A stretch of DNA of 64,000 bases, taken from Parachryseolinea silvisoli (lineage in GTDB: Bacteria; Bacteroidota; Bacteroidia; Cytophagales; Cyclobacteriaceae). The notes under the pieces were generated by a model. It saw nothing but the letters and a program-made list of their open reading frames with translations, was not told where the DNA came from and ran no database searches. The DNA lies in NCBI RefSeq assembly GCF_021190955.1, contig NZ_JAIOAO010000002.1, forward strand, positions 682,001 through 746,000, written 5' to 3'. Position numbers and translations under genes: made by a program. This document shows positions 43,814-51,438 of this stretch, piece after piece (position 1 is the stretch's first letter; each line of letters starts with the position of its first letter).

Positions 43814-44593
43814 TTACGCCAACCACTTCATGACCAGGTCCACAAACTCTTGCGGCTTTTCAGCTTGCACCCAATGACCTGTTTCCAATGTTTCTAAAGT
43901 AGCCTGCGGGAATACTTGCTGTATTCGTCCAAGGTCCGCGTCGGCTATATACTTCGAGTATTTACCGCGAATAAACAAGGTAGGCTTGTCGAAGGTGCCA
44001 GGGTACTGTAAGTCTACACCAATGTTTTTAAGCTGCTCCGTAATCAGCGGCAGGTTTAGCTTCCACGAAAATCCACCTTCTGCCTTGCGTTGTAAATTCT
44101 TTAACAAGAACTGACGCACATCGGGCTCCGGCACATATGCCGACAAGCGCTCATCAGCTTCTTGTCGCGAAGTAATGGTATCGATGTCCAATGCATTCAG
44201 GCCCTTGACAATCGTGTAGTGCTCCAGGTCGTAATAACGAGGGGCAATATCGACGACAATCAACTTTGAGAGCTTATCGGCATGCGCAACAGCAAAATTC
44301 ATAGCCGTTTTGCCACCCATGGAATGCCCCAGGATGACGGGGTTCTGAATATTCTGGTCGGCCAGCAGCTCCGCCAGGTCGGCTACCATGGAGGGGTAAT
44401 CGAAGCGGTCGCTGTGGGGCGATTGGCCGTGATTGCCCTGGTCTACCGTGTATACACGGTAATTATGATTGGACAACACGCGGGCCTGCGTCAACCAGTT
44501 GTCGGCCGAGCCGAACAGTCCGTGCAGGATAACGATTGTTTGGGTGCTCTGGGCAGGGTTTGCAGCCGGGTACTCGCGAAAGAAAAGCTTCAT
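43814..44593 (-). CDS. YbfF-like alpha/beta hydrolase (esterase)
   Basis: A 259-residue hydrolase of the YbfF/acyl esterase type. 'TIVILHGLFGSADNWLTQAR', 'VYTVDQGNHGQSPHSDRFDY' and 'NPVILGHSMGGKTAMNFAVA' (nucleophile elbow GHSMGG) are typical, and the His is in 'LETLETGHWVQAEKPQEFVD'. YbfF family members hydrolyse short acyl-CoA or ester substrates; the physiological substrate is unknown. The ATG at 44593 starts 'MKLFFREY'. It diverges from lysA. Confidence 0.9.
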   Translation of the reverse strand: MKLFFREYPAANPAQSTQTIVILHGLFGSADNWLTQARVLSNHNYRVYTVDQGNHGQSPHSDRFDYPSMVADLAELLADQNIQNPVILGHSMGGKTAMNFAVAHADKLSKLIVVDIAPRYYDLEHYTIVKGLNALDIDTITSRQEADERLSAYVPEPDVRQFLLKNLQRKAEGGFSWKLNLPLITEQLKNIGVDLQYPGTFDKPTLFIRGKYSKYIADADLGRIQQVFPQATLETLETGHWVQAEKPQEFVDLVMKWLA

Positions 44594-44643
44594 GGGCCAA
44601 AAATAGAATTCAAAATCCACAAGTCAGATTAGAATCGCCCCCT

Positions 44644-44651
44644 TATATTTG
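44644..44651 (+). promoter_or_regulatory. Candidate -7 promoter element of lysA
   Basis: TATATTTG, an exact TAnnTTTG match, 18 bases before the lysA ATG at 44670. Confidence 0.42.
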
Positions 44652-44669
44652 AAACTTTTAGCTTTTTAC

Positions 44670-45902
44670 ATGGAACGATCACACGACACGTACACCCTGC
44701 AGGGCGTACCGGTTTTATCGCTGGCAGAACAGTTTGGCACCCCCTTGTACGTATACGATGCCGCCATCATCGTCCGGCAAATCAAACGCCTGAAGGACGC
44801 GTACGCCGCCGCCGATGTGCGCCTCAAGTACGCGGCCAAAGCCCTGACCAACGTGTCGATCCTCAAGCTCATGAACAAGCACGGCGTAGGCCTGGAGGCT
44901 GTGTCGCTCGGCGAAGTCTTCCTGGCACGCCAGGCCGGCTATACACCGGCAGAGATCACCTTTACACCCAGCGGCGTAGACTTCAGCGAAATCGAAGAAG
45001 GGGTGGCCCAGGGTGTTGCTATCAACATCGACAACCTGTCCACGCTGCGCAAGTTTGGCGAAAAGTATAAGGGCAACTACCCCTGCGGTATACGCCTGAA
45101 CCCGAACATCATGGCCGGCGGCAATATCAAGATCTCCACAGGTCACAGTAATTCAAAGTTTGGTATCTCCGTGCTGCAGTTGTCGGAGATCCAGGCGCTG
45201 ATAAAAGAGCACAATATCCGCATTCGCGGATTACACATACACACGGGCTCTGATATAAAAGAGACAGAAGCATTTCTGAAAACAGCCGAAGTATTGTTCG
45301 AGACCGCTAAACATTTCTCCGGTCTGGAATTCATCGACTTTGGCAGTGGTTTTAAAGTAGCCTACAAAGACGGCGACGTAGTGACCAATGTCGAAGACCT
45401 CGGGGCACGCCTAACAAAAGCCTTTAACGAATTTTGTACACAATATGGCCACAAGTTGGAGCTGTGGCTCGAGCCTGGTAAGTTTCTGGTAAGCGAGTCG
45501 GGTACGCTGCTCACACACGTGAATGTCGTAAAGCCTACGCCTACCGTAACATTTGTAGGCGTGAACTCCGGATTGAACCACCTCATTCGCCCCATGATGT
45601 ACGATGCGTATCACCACATTGTGAACGTGTCTAATCCCACCGGCCAAGAAGCGGTATACACCGTTGTGGGGTATATTTGCGAAACCGATACGTTTGGAAG
45701 CGACCGTCCATTGAACGAAGTGCGCGAGGGCGACGTATTGGCCTTTAAAAATGCAGGCGCTTACGGCTTTTCGATGGCATCCAACTACAACTCACGGCCG
45801 CGGCCCGCGGAGGTGCTGATCGTAGACGGCCAGCCTAAGCTGATCCGGGCACGCGAACAACAGGACGACCTTTTAAAGAATCAGGTAATCATTGACTTAT
45901 AA
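44670..45902 (+). CDS. lysA: Diaminopimelate decarboxylase
   Basis: A 410-residue fold-III PLP enzyme that decarboxylates meso-diaminopimelate to L-lysine, the last step of lysine synthesis. The PLP lysine lies in 'RLKYAAKALTNVSILKLM' near residue 55; 'IRGLHIHTGSDIKE', 'FIDFGSGFKVAY', 'LWLEPGKFLVSESGTLLTHV' and the C-terminal 'FKNAGAYGFSMASNYNSRPR' are characteristic. The ATG at 44670 is preferred because the -7 motif TATATTTG lies just before it and would overlap an earlier start. It is monocistronic by spacing. Confidence 0.95.
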   Translation: MERSHDTYTLQGVPVLSLAEQFGTPLYVYDAAIIVRQIKRLKDAYAAADVRLKYAAKALTNVSILKLMNKHGVGLEAVSLGEVFLARQAGYTPAEITFTPSGVDFSEIEEGVAQGVAINIDNLSTLRKFGEKYKGNYPCGIRLNPNIMAGGNIKISTGHSNSKFGISVLQLSEIQALIKEHNIRIRGLHIHTGSDIKETEAFLKTAEVLFETAKHFSGLEFIDFGSGFKVAYKDGDVVTNVEDLGARLTKAFNEFCTQYGHKLELWLEPGKFLVSESGTLLTHVNVVKPTPTVTFVGVNSGLNHLIRPMMYDAYHHIVNVSNPTGQEAVYTVVGYICETDTFGSDRPLNEVREGDVLAFKNAGAYGFSMASNYNSRPRPAEVLIVDGQPKLIRAREQQDDLLKNQVIIDL

Positions 45903-46001
45903 AATACAGCCGAATCGCATTAGGGTTGGCCGTATGTGTATTGTACTAAACTTTTATTCCGGCTAGTTCGTTACTTTCGGAACAGAATTCTCATTTAACT
46001 T

Positions 46002-48116
46002 ATGCTGAAACGTATTCTCGTGTGTGCAGGGCTGTTTTTGGCCCTGGCAAGCCAGGCCCAGGTCCTGGAACCGGCCCGTCTTGTGAGTGTGCCGCTGGAC
46101 AAAAAAGTCAAAGTAGGCGACATAGTAGAGCTTGTCTTCAAAGCCGACATAGATAAGACATGGTATATATACTCGGTAGGGTTTGACGCCGACTGCGGCC
46201 CGATCCCCATGACGATCACCCTCGACAAAGGCGCGGGCTTTGAACTGGTAGGCGGAGTGGATGCCATACACGACAAAGCCAAACACGACAAAATCTTCGA
46301 CTGCGACGTACGCACATTCGAAGGAACAGGTGAATTCCGGCAGAAAGTAAAAATCCTCGCACCGTCGGTGACCATCAAGGGCGCGTACGAAGGTCAGGTA
46401 TGTTCGGAGGTAGAAGGTAAATGCGTATTGTTTGATGGTGATGTATCATTCACCATCCAGGCCGAAGGCAAAGCGATCGCTGTGCCGCCGGCAGACGATA
46501 AAAAAGAAAATCCTAAGCAGGCTGCCACAACAGAAGCGCCGGCCCTAACAACGCCTCAGCCAACGGTCACGATCGATACGGTCCATGAAGTTGCTGCGAA
46601 TACGCCAGCGGCCACCACCAACTACGGTGAGGTAAAAGGCCCCACACTGGATCCCAAGCTGGTGCAGGAAGATCCCGCCAAGCAATCATTTTTGGGTTTC
46701 TTTATCCTGGCCTTTGTCGCCGGCCTGGCAGCCCTCCTCACCCCATGTGTGTTTCCGATGATCCCCATGACGGTGAGCTTCTTCACACAAGGTCGTTCGA
46801 AAGGACAAGCATTGCTCTACGGCTTTTTTATCATCTTTATTTATACGCTTATCGGCGCGGCAATTGCTCCGCTGATGGGCCCTGAGACAGCCAACCATTT
46901 ATCAACGGAGTGGATACCGAACCTCATCTTCTTCATCGTTTTTATAGTATTCGGTCTTTCATTCCTCGGTCTGTTCGAAATTGCGCTACCGGGTACACTG
47001 ATCAATAAAGTGGATACACAAGCAGAAAAAGGCGGCTTCATCGGTATCTTTTTCATGGCGTTTACACTGGTGCTGGTATCATTCTCCTGTACTGGTCCGC
47101 TGGTCGGCAGCATCCTCGTGTCATCGGCTGGTGGCGAATTCCTGAAGCCAATCGTAGGCATGTTTGCCTTCTCCTTGGCATTTGCCATACCGTTTACGTT
47201 GTTCGCCTTCTTCCCGGGGTGGCTAAACGCCATGCCCAAATCGGGCGGCTGGCTCAACTCGGTAAAAGTAGTGCTGGGCTTCATCGAGATCGCCCTGGCG
47301 TTTAAGTTTCTGAGCATTGCCGACCAGGCCTTTCACTGGCGCATCCTCGACCGCGAGATCAACATCGCCATCTGGATCGTCATCGTAACATTGATCGGCC
47401 TATACCTCATGAAAGCCTTCCGGTTGCCCGGCGATACCGGTAAAGACGTAGAAGACAAACGCGTTAGCGTCCCGCGCCTGACGCTCGCCATCATAGCCTT
47501 TACATTTGTGGTATACCTGATACCCGGCATGGTAGGTGCACCGCTAAAGGCGCTGGCAGGCTACCTGCCGCCCGCATACACACACGACTTTGATCTGGCT
47601 GCCGCCACACGAAGCTCAAAGCCCAACCAAATCTGCGAAGAACCCAAATACAGCGAATTTTTACACCTGCCACATAACATCAGCGGCTACTTTGACTACA
47701 AGCAAGCCATCGCCTGCGCGCGTCAGCAAGGCAAGCCCCTGTTTATAGACTTCACCGGCCACGGCTGCACCAACTGCCGCGAAATGGAAGCCACCGTATG
47801 GCCCGACGCACAAGTGCTGCGCAAGCTGAAAGAAAACTTCGTCATCGTAGCGCTGTATGTGGACGACAAAACCGAGCTGCCCGAAACAGAATGGTACACC
47901 TCGCAATACGACCAGAAAGTAAAGAAAACCATCGGCAAGCAAAACGCCGACCTCCAAATCAAAAACCTGAACAACAACGCCCAGCCGTTTTATGTACTGG
48001 TAGGATTAGACGAACGCGTATTGGTGTCGCCCTATGGCTACAACAAGAACCCTGAGGAGTTTGCGAAATTCCTGGAATCGGGGGAGAAGAAGTTTGCTGA
48101 ATTGTACAAGAAATGA
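46002..48116 (+). CDS. DsbD-type protein-disulfide reductase
   Basis: A 704-residue thiol:disulfide interchange protein carrying electrons from cytoplasmic thioredoxin across the inner membrane. A signal peptide is followed by an N-terminal DsbD-like domain (about 20-150), a Pro/Thr-rich linker, and an eight-helix CcdA/DsbD-beta membrane domain (about 220-520) with its redox cysteines in 'ALLTPCVFPMIPMTVSFFTQ' and 'VSFSCTGPLVGSILVSSAGG'. The C-terminal thioredoxin-like domain has 'FTGHGCTNCREMEATVWPD' near residue 590 (CTNC). All three redox centres are visible except that the N-terminal cysteine pair is less clear ('CGPIP', 'CSEVEGKC'). A terminator follows. Confidence 0.93.
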   Translation: MLKRILVCAGLFLALASQAQVLEPARLVSVPLDKKVKVGDIVELVFKADIDKTWYIYSVGFDADCGPIPMTITLDKGAGFELVGGVDAIHDKAKHDKIFDCDVRTFEGTGEFRQKVKILAPSVTIKGAYEGQVCSEVEGKCVLFDGDVSFTIQAEGKAIAVPPADDKKENPKQAATTEAPALTTPQPTVTIDTVHEVAANTPAATTNYGEVKGPTLDPKLVQEDPAKQSFLGFFILAFVAGLAALLTPCVFPMIPMTVSFFTQGRSKGQALLYGFFIIFIYTLIGAAIAPLMGPETANHLSTEWIPNLIFFIVFIVFGLSFLGLFEIALPGTLINKVDTQAEKGGFIGIFFMAFTLVLVSFSCTGPLVGSILVSSAGGEFLKPIVGMFAFSLAFAIPFTLFAFFPGWLNAMPKSGGWLNSVKVVLGFIEIALAFKFLSIADQAFHWRILDREINIAIWIVIVTLIGLYLMKAFRLPGDTGKDVEDKRVSVPRLTLAIIAFTFVVYLIPGMVGAPLKALAGYLPPAYTHDFDLAAATRSSKPNQICEEPKYSEFLHLPHNISGYFDYKQAIACARQQGKPLFIDFTGHGCTNCREMEATVWPDAQVLRKLKENFVIVALYVDDKTELPETEWYTSQYDQKVKKTIGKQNADLQIKNLNNNAQPFYVLVGLDERVLVSPYGYNKNPEEFAKFLESGEKKFAELYKK

Positions 48117-48138
48117 TATTCTGATATCGAATTGCACG

Positions 48139-48168
48139 AAAAAGCGACTCTGAAAGGGTCGCTTTTTT
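48139..48168 (+). terminator. Rho-independent terminator after the DsbD gene
   Basis: An AGCGACTC / GGGTCGCT stem (one G-T pair) with a five-base loop, preceded by an A-tract and followed by seven T residues, 25 bases after the stop at 48116. Confidence 0.85.
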
Positions 48169-48247
48169 TGTTTACGCCCGAAATTTTTCACCTACGCAAA
48201 AAGGCTGCGTAGTGCAGTGCGATGTTTGTAGCTCGATTACAACCAGT

Positions 48248-48751
48248 ATGAAAGCCTTTGAAGAATTTAAACAGAATGTTTTTAGGGTCGTGGAAGATCA
48301 GCTTCCCTTGGCAGATTTTGAGGCTTGGTTATATGTCCAGTCGGAATTGGCCGAACAAATGCATATTGATGCGATATATGAAGCATTTTGTTTCCACTAT
48401 GGGAAGCGCAATGCCAACGTTGAGTTTACCAATACCCTGTTACCCTATTTCGATCAGGATGAGTTTTTACTGTGGAAGGTAAAGGCAAACTTGCAGGACG
48501 TCATTGAAGGGAAGCCGACGACAGAGCGGATCTTGTACGAATGGTACCGTACATATGATGACAAATTAGGATTTCTTAATAGCCTTGGATGGTATGTTTC
48601 GGAGTTGGAGTGTATGGAATTTACAGGACTTAAAAGGAATGAAATCCTCGATGAGGCAAAAGAGTCGGCAGCAGACTTGCTTGACCAGATTCTTCGACAA
48701 GAGAAAGGAAACCCCGACTTTAAGATTACAAATTTTAAATACCCACAATAA
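48248..48751 (+). CDS. Orphan hypothetical protein in an AT-rich patch
   Basis: A 167-residue, acidic, predominantly helical, soluble protein with no signal peptide or membrane helix. It is rich in aromatic residues ('FEAWLYVQSELAEQM', 'YEAFCFHYGKRN', 'RILYEWYRTYDDKLGFL') and ends 'NPDFKITNFKYPQ'. I do not recognise the family. Small acidic orphan proteins like this include immunity proteins of toxin systems, but no toxin gene is next to it, so that is only a thought. Codon use is visibly more AT-rich than in the flanking genes, which hints at acquisition by transfer. The ATG at 48248 is the natural start. Confidence 0.6.
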   Translation: MKAFEEFKQNVFRVVEDQLPLADFEAWLYVQSELAEQMHIDAIYEAFCFHYGKRNANVEFTNTLLPYFDQDEFLLWKVKANLQDVIEGKPTTERILYEWYRTYDDKLGFLNSLGWYVSELECMEFTGLKRNEILDEAKESAADLLDQILRQEKGNPDFKITNFKYPQ

Positions 48752-48785
48752 AACAAAGGATGGGAAACTATAAATACACCCATAT

Positions 48786-48824
48786 GGGAGCATTGCATTA
48801 GGTACTAACCTGATGAATGCTCTC
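48786..48824 (+). repeat. Long imperfect hairpin
   Basis: GAGCATT (48788-48794) pairs with AATGCTC (48816-48822). After a one-base bulge, CATTAGGT pairs with ACCTGATG (including one G-T) around a four-base ACTA loop, giving about 15 pairs in all. There is no T-tract, so it is not a plain terminator; a structured RNA or an end of a small mobile element is possible. Confidence 0.45.
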
Positions 48825-49047
48825 TATGAAAAAGCAGAAACGACTACAGTACGTATTTGGCGTTGACGAGTTTGGGATGATTGATTTTCCCAGGCAATTT
48901 TCAAACGTTAAGTTGTGTCGACTTATGTACGGCCGTGACGCCGGATGCGAACTTTGTTTCCCCCACGGCTATGAAACAATCAATTCAACTGTTGCAAACC
49001 GACAGCGGAACTGGAAACGATTTCGCCGGATGCAGTGGAAAAATTAT

Positions 49048-49077
49048 GAAAAAGGCGGAGAACTCTCCGCCTTTTTT
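49048..49077. terminator. Strong Rho-independent terminator in the AT-rich patch
   Basis: AAAGGCGGAG and CTCCGCCTTT form a perfect stem with a four-base loop; A- and T-tracts on both sides allow bidirectional use. No supported gene ends directly before it, which is unusual. Confidence 0.85.
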
Positions 49078-49164
49078 GATTCCATTCGAATTCAATGGAA
49101 CGGGGATATAGATGTTACCTGAAAATATAGTATTATAGCTTCGTATTTGGATATCCTGTACCAG

Positions 49165-49581
49165 ATGAAGCATAAAAGAACCTTTGAAAAGCTGACGTTG
49201 TATTTCGCAATCGCCATGCTGCTGATACGCTGTTCCCTTTTGCCTGTGGATCTGATGACTATCAATGAGATCCGTTCCATGTCAGGGTCTGACAATGCGA
49301 CGGTTAATTGGAATTCAAAGTACGATTCTAACACCGGTACGGAAAAGCGGATAGAAGTAGTGCTTACAAATCCCGATAAGATTTACCTGGAGGATCACGA
49401 GAAGACGAAAGAGCTTTCGGAGAAGATTGTGGCGAAGTTTGTGGATGCACAGGAGGACTTCGGCGACGATTGGCGGTTTATTTTGGTCCTCAATCGGGGC
49501 GACAATAGCACGAATGTCGAGATGGATGAGAAGCACGTACGGGAAATCATCGGGAAGCAGACGGCCGAGTCAGAAGAGTAG
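49165..49581 (+). CDS. Orphan hypothetical exported or anchored protein
   Basis: A 138-residue protein with an N-terminal hydrophobic segment ('LTLYFAIAMLLIRCSLLP', about 10-27) that could be a signal anchor or poor lipoprotein signal; the residue before the cysteine is Arg, against a normal lipobox. The mature part is charged and mixed alpha/beta: 'TGTEKRIEVVLTNPDKIYLE', 'EKTKELSEKIVAKFVDAQED', 'WRFILVLNRGDNSTNVEM'. I recognise no family. The start ATG at 49165 is chosen because it precedes the Lys/Arg-rich n-region. It is followed directly by the HxlR remnant, with no gene in between. Confidence 0.6.
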   Translation: MKHKRTFEKLTLYFAIAMLLIRCSLLPVDLMTINEIRSMSGSDNATVNWNSKYDSNTGTEKRIEVVLTNPDKIYLEDHEKTKELSEKIVAKFVDAQEDFGDDWRFILVLNRGDNSTNVEMDEKHVREIIGKQTAESEE

Positions 49582-49583
49582 GG

Positions 49584-49817
49584 GTAACCACTCCCACGGC
49601 ACGCTTCGGACAGATCGCTGCCGCCACTGGTACCATCTCGCGCAAGGTCCTGCAACATCCCGACAATGCGCAGCACATAGAGTATACATTGACGCAAAAA
49701 GGCTACGACCTGATACCGCTCATTTTAGGTCTCACGGGCTGGGATAAGAAGTATTATCATCACGTATACTACGAAAATGAATCAGCCGAACATACCGACC
49801 TGCAGTTTTCAATATAA
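49584..49817 (+). pseudogene. HxlR-type winged-helix regulator, 5'-truncated remnant
   Basis: Read in the frame ending with TAA at 49815-49817, this encodes 'GTISRKVLQHPDNAQHIEYT' directly followed by 'LTQKGYDLIPLILGLTGWDK' and ending 'HTDLQFSI'. The stretch around 'IEYTLTQKGYDLIPLI' is the typical end of the winged-helix domain and the C-terminal helix of HxlR-family regulators. The expected N-terminal part (Cys plus helix-turn-helix) is absent; only a short unrelated stretch ('TTPTARFGQIAAA') lies before it, with no ATG. I read this as the tail of a gene cut by deletion or insertion. Confidence 0.65.
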
Positions 49818-49888
49818 GTGCGTATCCGTACAATCTTTTTCATGACATAGACCGTTGTGCATTTCTAATTTTACATGTTATAAACCGC

Positions 49889-49896
49889 TATCTTTG
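49889..49896 (+). promoter_or_regulatory. Candidate -7 promoter element of the pirin gene
   Basis: TATCTTTG, an exact TAnnTTTG match, 21 bases before the ATG. A TTG lies 31 bases further up, too far for the usual spacing. Confidence 0.42.
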
Positions 49897-49917
49897 AACC
49901 ATTAACCTGATCAGTAT

Positions 49918-50838
49918 ATGCTTGACATCGTGATAGAAGCACGCAAGGCCGCCATTGCTCCTGGCATGGAAGTAAAAAGAATTCTTCCGTTTCGCCTCCG
50001 GCGTATGGTCGGTCCGTTCATTTTCATGGATCATGCCGGTCCAGTCGATATTCAGCCGCAAAATGCGTCGTCCATGGACGTACTACCACACCCACACATC
50101 GGCCTTTCTACCGTAAGCTATTTGTTTGGGGGCCAGGTAACACACCGCGATAGCACCGGCGCCCTGCAGGTCATCCGGCCCGGTGAAGTAAATTGGATGA
50201 CAGCCGGAAAAGGCATTTCGCACTCCGAGCGTTTCGAAGACCCCGCCATGCTGGCCGGGGGTGCATTGGAGATGATACAGACCTGGGTAGCGCTGCCCGA
50301 GAAAGACGAAGAAGCGAATCCCACCTTCAGTAATTATAAAGAACAACAGCTGCCCATTTTCACCGAAAAAGATGTATGGATGCGGCAGATTGCCGGCAAT
50401 GCGTTCGGCCTTCACAGCGACGTAAAAACACACTCACCCCTATTTTATCTGCACGTTGTATTGAAGAAAGGTGCCCGGTTCGGTCTGCCGAAAGAATATT
50501 CCGAGCGAGGCATCTATGTCGTGAAAGGAAGCATCGAGGTATCCGGACGTCCGTATATAGCAGGTCAAATGCTGGTCTTTACAAAAGGCGTAGACCCGGC
50601 ATTGACCGCGCTGGAAGATACCACACTCATGATGCTCGGCGGTGAACCGGTAGGTGAACGTTACATCTGGTGGAACTTTGTATCGTCTCGCAAAGAACGC
50701 ATCGAGCAGGCAAAGGCCGATTGGAAAGAGGGCCGGATCATTCTGCCTCCGACAGATAATCACGAATTCATCCAACTGCCGGAAGACCACACCCGGCCCG
50801 CGGGCGGTAGCCACCCGGCTCCCGGTTTACTCTCGTAA
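49918..50838 (+). CDS. Pirin family protein
   Basis: A 306-residue bicupin of the pirin family; some members (YhhW) have quercetinase activity and eukaryotic pirin is a transcription cofactor. 'RMVGPFIFMDHAGPVDIQPQ', 'DVLPHPHIGLSTVSYLFGGQ', 'VTHRDSTGALQVIRPGEVNW' and 'MTAGKGISHSERFED' give the metal-binding His-His-His-Glu pattern of the N-terminal cupin. The C-terminal cupin ends 'GGEPVGERYIWWNFVSSRKE'. Length is normal. In this position it may respond to redox or aromatic compounds, but the sequence does not say. Confidence 0.93.
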   Translation: MLDIVIEARKAAIAPGMEVKRILPFRLRRMVGPFIFMDHAGPVDIQPQNASSMDVLPHPHIGLSTVSYLFGGQVTHRDSTGALQVIRPGEVNWMTAGKGISHSERFEDPAMLAGGALEMIQTWVALPEKDEEANPTFSNYKEQQLPIFTEKDVWMRQIAGNAFGLHSDVKTHSPLFYLHVVLKKGARFGLPKEYSERGIYVVKGSIEVSGRPYIAGQMLVFTKGVDPALTALEDTTLMMLGGEPVGERYIWWNFVSSRKERIEQAKADWKEGRIILPPTDNHEFIQLPEDHTRPAGGSHPAPGLLS

Positions 50839-50879
50839 ACACCTGCTCACGGTAAAATCCTTCACAAATTTTAGAAGTA

Positions 50880-51356
50880 ATGAGTAAGTATTATTTTGAG
50901 ACCCAGGAGTTTGGTGTTTCCGACCACGGTATACACCTGTTGCGAAGTCGGTTTAACTACAAAACCATCGATTTCTCGCAAGTCGCTAAGATTAGCATCG
51001 AACGAGGCAAGGAGTTAAACAATTGGATTGCTGTTCTCGTGCTCGGTGTGGCCCTTATCTCCTTTGCCGTGTATTATGCAGCCGGCGTGTTCACGACGAT
51101 TACTGGAGGTACGCAGCGGGTGATCTATATCGAAGGGATCGTTGTCCCCATAATCCCTTTTCTCATGGGTGTTTATTGCTTGTATTCGTCCACCCGCAAT
51201 GGTGTCGTAATGCGCGTTTATACGATGGAAGATAAGCATGAGCGTTTTCCATTGAAGGAACTGAAACAAGAACTCATGCCGTTTCAACAATTCCTGAAAG
51301 AAAGGGCCGGCACAAAGGTCAGGTCCTTCCAGGAAGGAGCTTGTTCAACGAGATAA
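50880..51356 (+). CDS. Hypothetical membrane protein
   Basis: A 158-residue protein with an N-terminal soluble stretch ('YYFETQEFGVSDHGIHLLRS'), two hydrophobic helices (about 47-69 and 83-103) around 'GGTQRVIYIEG', and a charged C-terminal tail ('EDKHERFPLKELKQELMPFQ'). The layout is like a membrane-embedded PH-like domain (YcxB/DUF style), but I do not recognise the family. It follows the pirin gene by 41 bases and may share its transcript. Confidence 0.6.
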   Translation: MSKYYFETQEFGVSDHGIHLLRSRFNYKTIDFSQVAKISIERGKELNNWIAVLVLGVALISFAVYYAAGVFTTITGGTQRVIYIEGIVVPIIPFLMGVYCLYSSTRNGVVMRVYTMEDKHERFPLKELKQELMPFQQFLKERAGTKVRSFQEGACSTR

Positions 51357-51438
51357 TGCTCAATTAGTATGTAGTGCATGTTGCTGACATACGGCTGTCA
51401 CTCGCCCACGCGTTCTTTGGAAAAATATCATTGCATTT

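Larger units (their letters stand above)
48752..49164. other. 413-bp stretch without a supported gene
   Basis: The stretch holds an imperfect long hairpin at 48786-48824 and a strong terminator at 49048-49077. An open frame of ~98 codons (ATG at 48826, ending 49122) runs through that terminator and has no recognisable protein features, so I do not call it. The remaining sequence, about 48900-49040, matches nothing I can name and might be remnant coding DNA of a lost gene ending at the terminator. Confidence 0.5.

Noticed and set aside
48248-48751. Possible immunity protein of a toxin system
   Set aside because: Only its size and acidity suggest it; no toxin or delivery gene is adjacent.
48826-49122. 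Open frame of ~98 codons in the AT-rich patch
   Set aside because: It runs through a strong terminator hairpin (49048-49077), begins inside a hairpin region and shows no protein-like pattern.
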